DNA of 64,000 nucleotides from Dehalococcoides mccartyi (GCF_001889305.1 NZ_CP013074.1:806001-870000); one strand, 5' to 3'. Counted from the stretch's first letter, positions 18,484 through 26,945 are shown. Notes: generated by a model not told the origin, from the letters alone. Program-made: numbers and translations.

Positions 18484-19890
18484 TTAGGCCTCCAATGCCT
18501 TTTTAAGCATACCTATTACCGTGTTTATCCGTTCGCTCTTGGCGGTGGAAACTACGCTCTGATAGTTGGCTATAACACAGGCGGTAGATTCAAACAAAGT
18601 ATCTATTATTTTCAGATTGTGGCGGGCAATAGTACCGCCGGTTTCGGTATTTTCCACCAGCATATCCGCATCTTCCGGCAGAAAAGCCTCAGTTGCACCC
18701 CAGGTTGGAACAATGCGGTAATGCCCCAAATGGTTGCTTCTGGCGTAAAAGTCAGAAATATTGGTATATTCGGAAGCTATCCGCATTTCGCGGCTGCCGC
18801 AGTAATCTTTCAGTTCGTCCAGATTGGAAACCGGCACGTCGTTATGCACCACCGCCACCAGTTTTACCCAGCCGTATTTCAAATCCAGCAGTTCCTTTAC
18901 CGGGCTGGTCGGGAACTGGTAAAGATGGTCAGTCAGCCAGTCACGCCCGGTAATAGCCAGGTCAAAATTGCCGTTGGCTACCTGTATGGGCATATCCTGG
19001 GGGCGGATTACCTTTACCGCAATGCCGTTTATGCCGAATGCCGGACGGTGATTGCCCGTGGCAGATGGGTAGTCTTCAATAGCTATCCCCGCGGCATCCA
19101 ATATCTTACGGACATGGGGCTGCTGATGCCCGTCAGGCAGTGCCAAACGCACAGTATCATCCGGCATATCCAGAAAAGATGGCTGGCAGCCATTTACTGG
19201 TTCAATCTTAATATCTTCTGCTTTGGGTTCAACATAGCGGCTGATATTTGCCATTACAGATGAAATAGCCCCGCTCAGGTCTTTTTCCTCAAGGCTCTGG
19301 CTGTTGGCTATCAGATAGGCTTTAAAATCCAGTACTTTGGCGATGGAACGCAGATTTTTCTTGGCCAAGTCAGCTTCAGACTTGCGCGGCAGAATAACCA
19401 CTTCGGCAGTATCCGGCGGATAGGCTTCCGCCGAACCCCAAAGCGGGAAAATACTGAAATTTTTAAGCCGCAGTTGCATAGCGAAAGCCTCGGCGATATT
19501 CGGGTATTCACTGGCTATGCGTATACGGGTATTGCAAGCTGAGAGTGCTGCCAAACTATCATATGGGCTGTTTACAGCCGTAGCCGCATATAATGAGCCA
19601 TGCCCGTAGCCCAGATTTTTCAGTTTGACTATATTGCTGGAAGGGTAGCGTGAAGTCAGCTCGGTAAGCCAGTCTGCCCCGCATACACCCAAATCATAGT
19701 TGCCTATGGCCAGCTGAATGGGTATATCCTTCTCGTGAAATATCTTGGCGGACATTTCAGGGTTGGAAACTGATTTAAAGCAGTATATTTTTGCCTTATC
19801 AACGTAACCGTCAAGCCCCCACTGGCTTTTTTCCAGCAGGGCTTTGGTATCACCAAGCAATCTGCCTTTTGGCAGAGCCACTCTAAGCAT
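18484..19890 (-). CDS. hisG: ATP phosphoribosyltransferase, tandem-duplicated HisG fusion
   Basis: About 468 residues, twice the length of the short HisG that pairs with HisZ. It is two HisG catalytic domains in one chain (residues about 4-220 and 249-471, counted from an in-frame GTG at 19899). Both halves keep the G-N-Y/F-D-L...G-x-DWLT and RIASEYxNI motifs. The first half keeps the N-terminal ALPKGRL motif but its PRPP loop is degraded (VVILPRKSEADLAKKNL). The second half has lost the first motif (ALPDGHQ) but keeps the loop (VENTETGGTIARHNL). The protein starts histidine synthesis from PRPP and ATP. The ATG at 19890 has GGTGA upstream and overlaps the hisZ stop. Confidence 0.93.
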   Translation of the reverse strand: MLRVALPKGRLLGDTKALLEKSQWGLDGYVDKAKIYCFKSVSNPEMSAKIFHEKDIPIQLAIGNYDLGVCGADWLTELTSRYPSSNIVKLKNLGYGHGSLYAATAVNSPYDSLAALSACNTRIRIASEYPNIAEAFAMQLRLKNFSIFPLWGSAEAYPPDTAEVVILPRKSEADLAKKNLRSIAKVLDFKAYLIANSQSLEEKDLSGAISSVMANISRYVEPKAEDIKIEPVNGCQPSFLDMPDDTVRLALPDGHQQPHVRKILDAAGIAIEDYPSATGNHRPAFGINGIAVKVIRPQDMPIQVANGNFDLAITGRDWLTDHLYQFPTSPVKELLDLKYGWVKLVAVVHNDVPVSNLDELKDYCGSREMRIASEYTNISDFYARSNHLGHYRIVPTWGATEAFLPEDADMLVENTETGGTIARHNLKIIDTLFESTACVIANYQSVVSTAKSERINTVIGMLKKALEA

Positions 19891-21121
19891 CTTCTTCACC
19901 GCTTAGCAGGCATATTACCTCGGCCTGATTTTTAAACTCTGTGGTTTTGTCTTCAATCAGGTCTGTTACTTCATAGCTGTCAGCCGCTTTAACCGTAACT
20001 GCCCAGCCATAAGCGGCCGTATCCACACCGGGGTAAAAAAGCTCAGCGCTTATGCCGCACTCGCGGATAAGGTTAGCCATTTCGTAGGCGTTTTTAAGGT
20101 TATCACCTTCATATTTTATAAGTATTTTTTCTTCTACCATGTCATACATATCTTCGGCATCTATCATAGGTATAAGGCGGTTCAGATACAAAGCAAACCC
20201 GGCTGCCGGTTTATCAGGACCGCCCAGCAGGGGGATAAGCTTGTCATAGCGGCCGCCGCCGCCCACGTGTTCGCCGTTTACGAACAAATGGAAAATTACC
20301 CCTGTATAGTATTCAAAACCTTTGCCTGAGGCAAGGTCTATCTGGTAGCTGACACCCAGCTTATCCAGTATATCTACCCCTGCAATAAAATCATTCAGGG
20401 GTTCTTCCAGGTCACCGCCGGCAGCCCCGGCCATGGCCATAACGTTTTTCAGGAAAGCGGCTGAAGTGCCTTTGTTTTCCATCAAGAGTTTCAGGGTGCG
20501 GAAAAGTTCAGGCTTTTCGGCCTCAAGTCTGCTCATCAGAGCAACGTCCCCGTCCAGCAGTTGGTCAAATATCTTATGCTGTTCATCAGTATTCGGCTCA
20601 AGCTGGGCCAATACCGCTTTTATAAGCTGGGCATGTGAAAGCCTTAGCTCCACATCTTCAAAACCCAGTCTGGACAGGGTTTCCAGTGCCAGTGTGATTA
20701 ACTCGGCATTAGCTTCCGAACCGGTAACGCCGATAAGCTCGGCTCCTAGCTGCCAATTTTCGCGGGATTTTTTGCCTGTTTCATCAAAGCGGAAAATATT
20801 GGAGGTATAGCACAAACGGGCAACTTCCATTTCACGGAGGTTATCTATATAAAGTCTGGCAGCCGGTATAGTGCCGTCCGGCCGCAGTACCACCCTTTCG
20901 CCGCTCCAACCGTCCCAGTCCAAAAAGGAATATACCCTTTTAAGCATTTGAGGGGTAAGTGTGCCGCTTGAGGTAAATAGGCTGAGGTATTCCAGCATGG
21001 GGGTACGCACTTCTTCGTAACCCCATGTAATGCAACTGTCATGGAAAATGCTCTCTATATACCTGAACCGAAGCATATCTTCGGGCAATAAATCACTGCA
21101 GCCTTTACAACGCGCAATCAT
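19883..21121 (-). CDS. hisZ: ATP phosphoribosyltransferase regulatory subunit (HisRS-like)
   Basis: A 412-residue paralogue of histidyl-tRNA synthetase. It shows class II synthetase motifs (GCSDLLPEDMLRFRYIE; motif 2-like YTSNIFRFDE; motif 3-like GGGGRYDKLIPLLGG) and a C-terminal anticodon-domain-like region. It lies first in the his operon and overlaps hisG, which is what HisZ does: it activates short HisG and senses histidine. A true HisS cannot be fully excluded, but the context and a degenerate second half favour HisZ. Confidence 0.88.
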   Translation of the reverse strand: MIARCKGCSDLLPEDMLRFRYIESIFHDSCITWGYEEVRTPMLEYLSLFTSSGTLTPQMLKRVYSFLDWDGWSGERVVLRPDGTIPAARLYIDNLREMEVARLCYTSNIFRFDETGKKSRENWQLGAELIGVTGSEANAELITLALETLSRLGFEDVELRLSHAQLIKAVLAQLEPNTDEQHKIFDQLLDGDVALMSRLEAEKPELFRTLKLLMENKGTSAAFLKNVMAMAGAAGGDLEEPLNDFIAGVDILDKLGVSYQIDLASGKGFEYYTGVIFHLFVNGEHVGGGGRYDKLIPLLGGPDKPAAGFALYLNRLIPMIDAEDMYDMVEEKILIKYEGDNLKNAYEMANLIRECGISAELFYPGVDTAAYGWAVTVKAADSYEVTDLIEDKTTEFKNQAEVICLLSGEEDA

Positions 21122-21197
21122 GTTCTTCTACTCCGTTTAAAGTTAGTCTGTAGATTTTACAATACCCGGCCTGACCAAGCAAATGGTAGTAAAGTTA

Positions 21198-21227
21198 TTG
21201 AAATATTATACCTTATAGCAATATACT
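21198..21227 (+). promoter_or_regulatory. Predicted promoter of the nfeD-slipin pair
   Basis: TTGAAA (21198-21203), an 18-base spacer, then TATACT (21222-21227), about 36 bases before the NfeD start. It lies in the 141-base divergent gap next to hisZ. Confidence 0.5.
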
Positions 21228-21262
21228 TTAGTCGTCTTGTATTGGCTGATGAAGGAGTAAAG

Positions 21263-21553
21263 ATGAGCTGGTATTGGATTGCCCCTTTAATCATCATAGC
21301 GGTGCTGGTAATTATTTTCGTGGTAAATCAAGTGGTCAGTGCTCACCTAAAACAAGCTGCCACCGGCAAAGAAGAGCTGTACGGCAAAAAAGCTTTGGTA
21401 AAAACCCCGCTAAACCCCGAAGGCAAAGTGCTATATGACGGGGAGATATGGGCGGCGCATATTGAAAACGGCACTGCCGAAGTGGGACAGGAAGTGGTTA
21501 TAGTACGTCTGGAAGGATTGAAATTGTACGTCAAAATGGAAAGGAACGAATAA
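21263..21553 (+). CDS. NfeD-like short membrane protein with OB-fold
   Basis: A 96-residue protein with one N-terminal membrane helix (WYWIAPLIIIAVLVIIFVVN) and a C-terminal OB-fold-like domain (GKKALVKTPLNPEGKVLYDGEIW ... VGQEVVIVRLEGLKLYVK) typical of NfeD C-terminal domains. NfeD proteins partner with SPFH/slipin proteins at the membrane. The slipin gene follows immediately, with the stop and next ATG adjacent. The ATG at 21263 has AAGGAG at ideal spacing; a TTG at 21242 is a poorer start. Confidence 0.85.
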   Translation: MSWYWIAPLIIIAVLVIIFVVNQVVSAHLKQAATGKEELYGKKALVKTPLNPEGKVLYDGEIWAAHIENGTAEVGQEVVIVRLEGLKLYVKMERNE

Positions 21554-22357
21554 ATGGAAGAAACCTTAAATACCTTAATTACGGTTGGTGTGGTTCTGGT
21601 TATACTGCTGCTTATACTCAGTATGGCTGTCAAGGTAGTTGCCGAGTACGAACGGGGTGTCATATTCCGGCTGGGGCGGCTTATCGGCGGCAAAGGGCCG
21701 GGTTTATTCTTCCTTATCCCCTTTGTGGACCGCATGGTAAAGGTTGACCTGCGGGTAGTTACTATGGATGTACCCGGACAGGAAGTTATTACCCGTGATA
21801 ATGTCACCGTAAGGGTTAACGCCGTGGTTTATTTCAGAGTGGTAGACCCTGAGGCCTCGGTGGTGAAAGTGGTTGACCATTACCGGGCTACTTCCCAGAT
21901 TTCCCAGACTACCCTCAGAAATGTACTTGGCCAGTCAGAGCTTGACGAACTGCTCTCCCAGCGTGAAAAACTGAACCAGATACTTCAGCAGATTATAGAC
22001 GAAGCTACTGCCCCGTGGGGTGTTAAAGTCAGCATTGTAGAAATAAAAGAAGTGGAACTGCCCGAAGCTATGAAACGGTCTATGGCCGCTCAGGCTGAAG
22101 CCGAGCGGGTACGCCGTGCCAAGATTATTCATGCCGAAGGCGAAATGCAGGCTTCCCAGAAACTGGCTCAGGCCGGCAAGGTTATTGCCAAAGAGCCGGT
22201 CAGTCTGCAGCTGCGTTACCTGCAAACCATGACCGAAATTGCTTCAGAACACTCTAACACTATAATTTTCCCTGTGCCGGTAGACCTTATCAGCATGTTC
22301 ATGGATAAAGGGAAAGGCATGACTAACCCGAAGACTGAAAAAGACACTAAAGAATAG
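21554..22357 (+). CDS. Slipin/stomatin-like SPFH-domain protein
   Basis: A 267-residue protein with an N-terminal hydrophobic helix (about residues 8-28), then the SPFH domain ([49 protein letters not shown]) and the conserved stomatin tail ([22 protein letters not shown] pattern). Family members form membrane-associated oligomers that organise membrane domains and are often regulated by a neighbouring protease or NfeD. It is paired with the NfeD-like gene. A HflC/HflK assignment is less likely because only one SPFH gene is present. Confidence 0.9.
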   Translation: MEETLNTLITVGVVLVILLLILSMAVKVVAEYERGVIFRLGRLIGGKGPGLFFLIPFVDRMVKVDLRVVTMDVPGQEVITRDNVTVRVNAVVYFRVVDPEASVVKVVDHYRATSQISQTTLRNVLGQSELDELLSQREKLNQILQQIIDEATAPWGVKVSIVEIKEVELPEAMKRSMAAQAEAERVRRAKIIHAEGEMQASQKLAQAGKVIAKEPVSLQLRYLQTMTEIASEHSNTIIFPVPVDLISMFMDKGKGMTNPKTEKDTKE

Positions 22358-22373
22358 TTTTGTACCATCAGAT

Positions 22374-22412
22374 AAATAAGAAGGCCTGCTTTCAAAGCAG
22401 GCCTTCTTATTT
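22374..22412. terminator. Bidirectional terminator between slipin and birA
   Basis: A perfect inverted repeat with 19-base arms (AAATAAGAAGGCCTGCTTT and its complement) around a single C. It lies between convergent genes, with T-rich ends on both strands. Confidence 0.85.
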
Positions 22413-22428
22413 ATGTATATATTAAATA

Positions 22429-23217
22429 TCAATCAGCATGCCTCAGGCTTACGTCCCCCGCCATTATATGCACCAGATTACCATCCGCCAGCCGTATTCT
22501 CAGGCTGCCATCCGGATTGACAGTTTCCACTATCCCCCTATAAATATCTCTGCCGCTTGTTACGTCTACTTCTTTACCTAGTGTAATCAGCCGTTTCTTC
22601 CACATTTCAAACACACATTCACCGTGTTCTTTTAAATAAAGATACAGCCTTTCAAACTCGTGCAGAAAGCCAAGTATCAGTTTCTCACGGCTTACAGGTT
22701 TCCCGGTATGGTTTATCAGGCTAGTTGCAATATCTCTTAGTTCGGGGTAGGTTTGCATATCGGTATTTACATTTATACCCAACCCTACCGCACTGGAATT
22801 CACCTGTCCGTCCCGTATATCATTTTCTATCAGCATTCCGCATACTTTTTTACCTTTTATCAGGATATCATTCGGCCATTTCAGTTCGGTCATTATACCG
22901 GTTGTATCTTCTATGGCAAAACTGACTGCCAGTGAAGCAGCCATTATCAAGCGTGAAAGTTCATTTTGATTGGGGTGCAGTATAAATGACATGTATATGT
23001 TACCCTGGGGTGATAACCACAACCGTTTCAGACGTCCATGTCCCTCTGTTTGCCTTTCGGTTATTATCACTGTACCGGCTTCGGCACCTTTGCGTGCCAT
23101 ATCCATTGCTACGGTCTGGGTAGATGCAGTTTCCGGCAGATAAATTATTTCCCTTCCCATAAAACAGGTGTGCAGATTATTTCGGATATCATTTATAGAT
23201 ATACAAGACATGCTCAT
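22429..23217 (-). CDS. birA: Biotin-[acetyl-CoA-carboxylase] ligase
   Basis: A 262-residue monofunctional biotin protein ligase. It has the TASTQTVAMDMA start of the catalytic domain, a biotinyl-AMP loop reading EGHGRLKRLWLSPQGNIYMS, the KWPNDI motif, and the C-terminal SH3-like domain (EVDVTSGRDIYRGIVETVNPDGSLRI). The loop differs from the common GRGRxGR pattern. It lacks the N-terminal DNA-binding domain of bifunctional BirA. It attaches biotin to a carboxylase carrier protein. GGAG precedes the ATG at 23217. Confidence 0.92.
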   Translation of the reverse strand: MSMSCISINDIRNNLHTCFMGREIIYLPETASTQTVAMDMARKGAEAGTVIITERQTEGHGRLKRLWLSPQGNIYMSFILHPNQNELSRLIMAASLAVSFAIEDTTGIMTELKWPNDILIKGKKVCGMLIENDIRDGQVNSSAVGLGINVNTDMQTYPELRDIATSLINHTGKPVSREKLILGFLHEFERLYLYLKEHGECVFEMWKKRLITLGKEVDVTSGRDIYRGIVETVNPDGSLRIRLADGNLVHIMAGDVSLRHAD

Positions 23218-23305
23218 ATATTTCTCCGGAAGTTTAAATATCTGGACTTTACAGCAAAGACCATTATATTATACAACAACAGGCACATCGGGGGAGTAAA
23301 CTGCT

Positions 23306-23860
23306 ATGCCGTCCAACCCTCTGGAAGAATATAACCGCAAACGTAATTTTGCTAAAACTGCTGAACCTTCTGGTGTACGAAGTGCACTCTCTGTACAGCC
23401 AGTATTTGTTGTCCAAAAACACCTTGCCAGCCGCCTGCACTATGATTTCAGACTGGAAATTGATGGGGTTTTAAAATCATGGGCTGTTCCCAAAGGGCCA
23501 TCTGCCAGCCCCAAAGAAAAACGGCTGGCTGTGCCTACCGAAGACCATCCCATGCAGTACGCCTCTTTTGAAGGTGTAATACCGGCGGGTGAATACGGGG
23601 CGGGGCAGGTGATAGTCTGGGATAGAGGCACTTTTACAAACCTTAAAGCAGGAAAAACACTGGCAGAGTCTTATGACACAGGACATCTGGTAATAGAACT
23701 TCAGGGTGAAAAACTCAGAGGCGGATATTCGCTTTTACGGACTAAAATGGGCTGGTTGATGGTGAAGATGGAAGATGCATTTGCCCGCCCGTTGTCAAAT
23801 ATACTTGATGAACAACCGGCTTCGGTGATAAGCGGAAAATTGGTTGAAGATATTACTTAA
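23306..23860 (+). CDS. Stand-alone LigD-type 3'-phosphoesterase domain protein
   Basis: A 184-residue protein equal to the phosphoesterase module of LigD. Manganese and catalytic residues are recognisable: His39, His45, Asp47 and Arg49 in QKHLASRLHYDFRLE, and His81 and Tyr85 in EDHPMQYASFEG, followed by IPAGEYGAGQV. In LigD this module removes 3'-phosphates and ribonucleotides at break ends during non-homologous end joining. Here it stands alone with no ligase, polymerase or Ku gene in the window. GGGGGAG lies before the ATG. It is divergent from birA. Confidence 0.9.
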   Translation: MPSNPLEEYNRKRNFAKTAEPSGVRSALSVQPVFVVQKHLASRLHYDFRLEIDGVLKSWAVPKGPSASPKEKRLAVPTEDHPMQYASFEGVIPAGEYGAGQVIVWDRGTFTNLKAGKTLAESYDTGHLVIELQGEKLRGGYSLLRTKMGWLMVKMEDAFARPLSNILDEQPASVISGKLVEDIT

Positions 23861-23899
23861 AACAGGCTTAGCGTCTATATACACAGGGGGAGTTAATCT

Positions 23900-24796
23900 A
23901 TGAATGTAGTAGAAACACATGGCATATCTAAAATATATGGACGGAATATCATAGTAGATAATTTGTCTCTTAGCCTTGAACAGGGGCAGATTATGGGGCT
24001 TATTGGACCTAACGGGGCAGGCAAAACTACCACTCTCCGCATGATGATGGATATTATAAAGCCTGACAGCGGTAAAGTGCTTATACTGGGCGAACAGATG
24101 AATGCTGACGCCCAGAATCATATCGGCTATCTTCCTGAAGAACGCGGGCTTTACCGAAAGCAGAAAATTATAGATTCTCTGGTATATCTGGCTAGTTTAA
24201 AAGGCATGAACCCTTCTGCTGCCAAAGCTAAGGCTTTGGAATTACTGGAAAAAGTGGGGCTTTCAGCCCATGCTGAAAAAAAGATTGAGCAGCTTTCACA
24301 TGGCATGGGGCAGTTGGTACAGTTAGTTTCCGCTATTCTTCATGACCCGGTTCTGATGATAATAGATGAACCGTTTAACGGGCTTGATCCGGTAAATGTT
24401 CAGCTGGTAAAGAATCTGATGCTGGAGTTACGCAGTAAAAATAAATCACTTATCCTTTCTACTCACCGCATGAATGAAGTAGAAGAAATGTGTGATCGGG
24501 TTTGCATGCTTAATAAAGGTCAGCAAGTGCTTTACGGCAATCTGGTTGATATCAAAAATCACTACCGCAGCAATACTCTTGAAGTAGATTACGAAGGTGA
24601 ATTCCCACCTCTGGATAAAGTTCTTGATGCCAAAGCGGAAAGCGGCAAAGCTCATATTATATTAAATGGAAACACCACTGCCCAGAATGTGCTGGTGCAA
24701 CTGGTAAACAGCGGACTGATTATTCACCGCTTTGAAATAGCTACTCCTACTTTAAATGATATTTTTATCAGCATTGCAGGTAAGAAAAATGTCTAA
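23900..24796 (+). CDS. ABC transporter ATP-binding protein (NatA-like)
   Basis: A 298-residue ATPase with Walker A GPNGAGKTTT, a modified signature LSHGMGQLVQL (usual form LSGGM), Walker B LMIIDEPFNGLDP, and a C-terminal accessory region of the DUF4162 type found in sodium/lipid-type exporters. It overlaps the start of the permease gene, with which it forms an ABC-2 exporter. The substrate is unknown; a sodium-export role is only by family analogy. GGGGGAG precedes the ATG. Confidence 0.9.
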   Translation: MNVVETHGISKIYGRNIIVDNLSLSLEQGQIMGLIGPNGAGKTTTLRMMMDIIKPDSGKVLILGEQMNADAQNHIGYLPEERGLYRKQKIIDSLVYLASLKGMNPSAAKAKALELLEKVGLSAHAEKKIEQLSHGMGQLVQLVSAILHDPVLMIIDEPFNGLDPVNVQLVKNLMLELRSKNKSLILSTHRMNEVEEMCDRVCMLNKGQQVLYGNLVDIKNHYRSNTLEVDYEGEFPPLDKVLDAKAESGKAHIILNGNTTAQNVLVQLVNSGLIIHRFEIATPTLNDIFISIAGKKNV

Positions 24797-26006
24797 ATAC
24801 AGTATTGTTTTAAAACACGAGTTCATGTCAACCTTGAAACGCAAAGGTTTTTTGATAACATCACTGGCTTTGCCGGTGCTGGGTTTGGTGGGTATTTTGG
24901 TGGGTATGGTGGTGCAGGATATAAACGCACAGCCGGATACTGCCGAACCCCTGCAAATAGGTTATGTGGATCAGGTGGGGGTTTTCAGCGGCTATCAGGA
25001 ACAGCCAGGGGTTGTACTGGTGCCTCAAACAGACTCTCAGACAGCGGTTGATAATATGCTAAATGGGGAACTGGACGAATTTCTCATTATACCTGAGAAC
25101 TATATAAATACCGGTATAATTCAGCGTTTTACCCTGGAAACTGAAATTTCTCCCGGCGGGGATATTTCTTACGCTATATCCAGCTTTCTTACCTCAAATC
25201 TTTTAGGCGGCAAGGTGGATGCCGATATCTTAAGCCGTGTACAAAACCCGTTTGCTCTGGTAAATACCGTTATAGACGAATCCGGCCAGCCGGCACCTGG
25301 TCAGGGCGGCATTCCCAACTATATTGTTTCCTATCTTTTCGGCATTCTTTTGTTGTTGGCCATATTTACGGCTTCTGGCTATCTGCTGCAAGGGCTGAGT
25401 GAGGAAAAAGAAAACCGTATTATGGAAGTACTCCTTTCTTCTGTCACCACCCGTGAACTTATGACCGGCAAAATAGTAGGTCTGGGTCTGGCTGGACTTA
25501 TACAAGTCACTTTCTGGCTGGTATGTGCATGGGGTCTGGTTCAATTTGCTACTAAAACCTTCGGCGACATTCTGGGGGCTTTATCTATACAGGCGGATAT
25601 GATAATAGTCTGTCTGGTTTTCTTTGTACTTGGCTATTTTCTGTATTCCATACTTATGGCGGCGATTGGCGCTATTACCTCTAACGTGCGCGACGGGCAG
25701 CAGCTGTCAGTTATTGTTACTATGTCTGCAGCTTTTCCTTTTTACCTGATGCCGTTTATTTTGGAAGGTGGAGATAGTATCCTGAACAAAGCTCTTTCAC
25801 TTTTCCCTATGACCGCACCTATTACCATTATCATGCGGATGGGTACGGGTATCCCTGTATGGGAGATTGTATTGGCAGCTATTCTTCTAAGCCTTACTAT
25901 TTGGCTGTTTTTCGGGTTAGCCGCCAAATTATTCAGAGTATTTTTGCTTATGTATGGTAAAACCCCCAGCATAAAAGAAATACTGCACCTTATCAGGCAA
26001 ACTTAG
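24789..26006 (+). CDS. ABC-2 type permease (NatB-like)
   Basis: About 405 residues. One membrane helix near the N-terminus (GFLITSLALPVLGLVGILVG) precedes a large extracytoplasmic domain of about 150 residues, then five or six helices in the second half, the NatB/YhaP layout. The motif GLSEEKENRIMEVLLSSV near residue 205 is typical of ABC-2 exporters. The ATG at 24789 (MSKYSIVLKHEF) overlaps the ATPase stop, showing coupling; the frame is open to 24756 but gives a less likely start. Confidence 0.9.
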   Translation: MSKYSIVLKHEFMSTLKRKGFLITSLALPVLGLVGILVGMVVQDINAQPDTAEPLQIGYVDQVGVFSGYQEQPGVVLVPQTDSQTAVDNMLNGELDEFLIIPENYINTGIIQRFTLETEISPGGDISYAISSFLTSNLLGGKVDADILSRVQNPFALVNTVIDESGQPAPGQGGIPNYIVSYLFGILLLLAIFTASGYLLQGLSEEKENRIMEVLLSSVTTRELMTGKIVGLGLAGLIQVTFWLVCAWGLVQFATKTFGDILGALSIQADMIIVCLVFFVLGYFLYSILMAAIGAITSNVRDGQQLSVIVTMSAAFPFYLMPFILEGGDSILNKALSLFPMTAPITIIMRMGTGIPVWEIVLAAILLSLTIWLFFGLAAKLFRVFLLMYGKTPSIKEILHLIRQT

Positions 26007-26067
26007 GCTGGCCGAGAGCAAAGCCGATATTTTGTACGGCTAAACAGGCTGGAAAGCTGCCAAGCCC

Positions 26068-26096
26068 TTTACTATTCGGCCGAATTGCTCTAAAAT
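26068..26096 (+). promoter_or_regulatory. Promoter of tRNA-Gly with a palindrome in its spacer
   Basis: TTTACT (26068-26073), 17 bases, TAAAAT (26091-26096). Transcription would start near 26103, seven bases before the tRNA. The spacer begins with the perfect 12-bp palindrome ATTCGGCCGAAT (26074-26085), a possible operator. Confidence 0.6.
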
Positions 26097-26109
26097 AGCC
26101 TCAAAACTT

Positions 26110-26184
26110 GCGGGTGTAACTCAGCGGTAGAGTGCTTGCTTCCCAAGCAAGACGTCGCGGGTTCGAATCCCGTCACCCGCTCCA
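26110..26184 (+). tRNA. tRNA-Gly (anticodon CCC)
   Basis: A full cloverleaf: acceptor GCGGGTG/CACCCGC, a D arm with AGCGGTA, anticodon stem CTTGC/GCAAG with loop TTCCCAA (anticodon CCC, reading GGG), T arm GCGGG-TTCGAAT-CCCGT, discriminator T and an encoded CCA. It is followed after 25 bases by a small protein gene that may share its transcript. Confidence 0.95.
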
Positions 26185-26209
26185 TAACAAATTTAGAAAG
26201 AGGTGCTGC

Positions 26210-26425
26210 GTGGGAACTGCAATTGATTACCAAAAGCAAATGACCGAAATCGTGTATGTGAACCTGCCAGGGCCTGAAGAACCTCAACCAGGCATGACAG
26301 GTGGAGAACTCCTCCATGGTTTTTTGGCTGAACTCAACAGGGCTCCTTCGGCTGAAACGAGGGCTTTTGTAAGCACTTTAGCCGCCAAGTGGAATATTCA
26401 TTACCGCAACAGCAGCGGTCGCTAA
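26210..26425 (+). CDS. 71-residue protein, first of a tandem pair, unknown function
   Basis: A GTG start with AGAAAGAGG upstream gives a 71-residue protein beginning MGTAIDYQKQMTEIV. The protein is soluble and has no cysteine. It carries a central PGPEEPxPGMTGGELLHGFLAEL segment and ends AAKWNIHYRNSSGR. It matches the following gene at 58 of 71 positions. The pattern (short strand, Pro-rich turn, helix, basic tail) could suit a small regulator, but I recognise no family. The gene lies just after tRNA-Gly. Confidence 0.75.
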   Translation: MGTAIDYQKQMTEIVYVNLPGPEEPQPGMTGGELLHGFLAELNRAPSAETRAFVSTLAAKWNIHYRNSSGR

Positions 26426-26470
26426 TATCCCCCCGCACTTATCCCGTCAAGGGGGTAAAAGAGGTGCATC

Positions 26471-26686
26471 ATGGGTGTAGCAATTGAATACCAGAAAGTT
26501 ATGACCGAGATTGTGTACATTAACCTTCCCGGTCCCGAAGAGCCTATGCCCGGTATGACAGGCGGAGAACTCCTCCATGGTTTCTTGGCGGAGCTTAACC
26601 GTGCAGTTTCACCTGAAAGCCGGGCATATGTAGCTTCATTGGCTGCCAAGTGGAATATCCATTACCGTAATTCCTCTTCCAAATAA
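26471..26686 (+). CDS. 71-residue protein, second of a tandem pair, unknown function
   Basis: An ATG start with AAGAGG upstream gives a 71-residue paralogue of the preceding gene (58 identical positions; the differences are mostly conservative, such as Asp/Glu, Val/Ile and Phe/Tyr). Conservation through the GMTGGELLHGFLAELNRA and LAAKWNIHYRNSS blocks shows both copies have been under protein-level selection. A 45-base gap separates them. No function can be assigned. Confidence 0.8.
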   Translation: MGVAIEYQKVMTEIVYINLPGPEEPMPGMTGGELLHGFLAELNRAVSPESRAYVASLAAKWNIHYRNSSSK

Positions 26687-26916
26687 ATCCGTTTGTGATT
26701 ATATAGTAGCTTCGGTAAGCATCTGTGACGCGATGCACCGCGGTATCTTGTCTTGCCAACCAGGCACTCCTCCGCATAAGCCGCAGATATTATTTCCCGT
26801 TTTTTGTTAGCCGCTTTACTCAAGCAATATTTACGTGCTTGCCCATACACTTCTCAGTTACCACTCAGTAACTATTTGTATTTTGCTGCAACTGGTGTGA
26901 ATTGCAATAAAAATGA

Positions 26917-26945
26917 TTGACAAAAACAGTTTTCTGAAATAATCT
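26917..26945 (+). promoter_or_regulatory. Promoter of the MacB-like ABC exporter operon
   Basis: TTGACA (26917-26922), a 17-base spacer, TAATCT (26940-26945). It is the best promoter in the 287-base gene-free stretch 26687-26973, where I see no other gene or RNA. It lies about 30 bases before the TTG start of the permease. Confidence 0.65.

Noticed and set aside
18451-19263. 270-codon open frame on the plus strand
   Set aside because: It lies wholly antisense to hisD/hisG, has composition unlike the real proteins and no ribosome site; it is a by-product of coding bias.
19883-21121. Calling this gene histidyl-tRNA synthetase (hisS)
   Set aside because: It overlaps hisG in the his operon and pairs with a HisZ-dependent short-type HisG; HisZ is the better reading, though tRNA aminoacylation was not excluded by computation.
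26426-26470. CCCCC...GGGGG repeat between the two 71-residue genes as a terminator
   Set aside because: Only five pairs with a long loop and no U-run; more likely chance, and it would separate two co-oriented copies.
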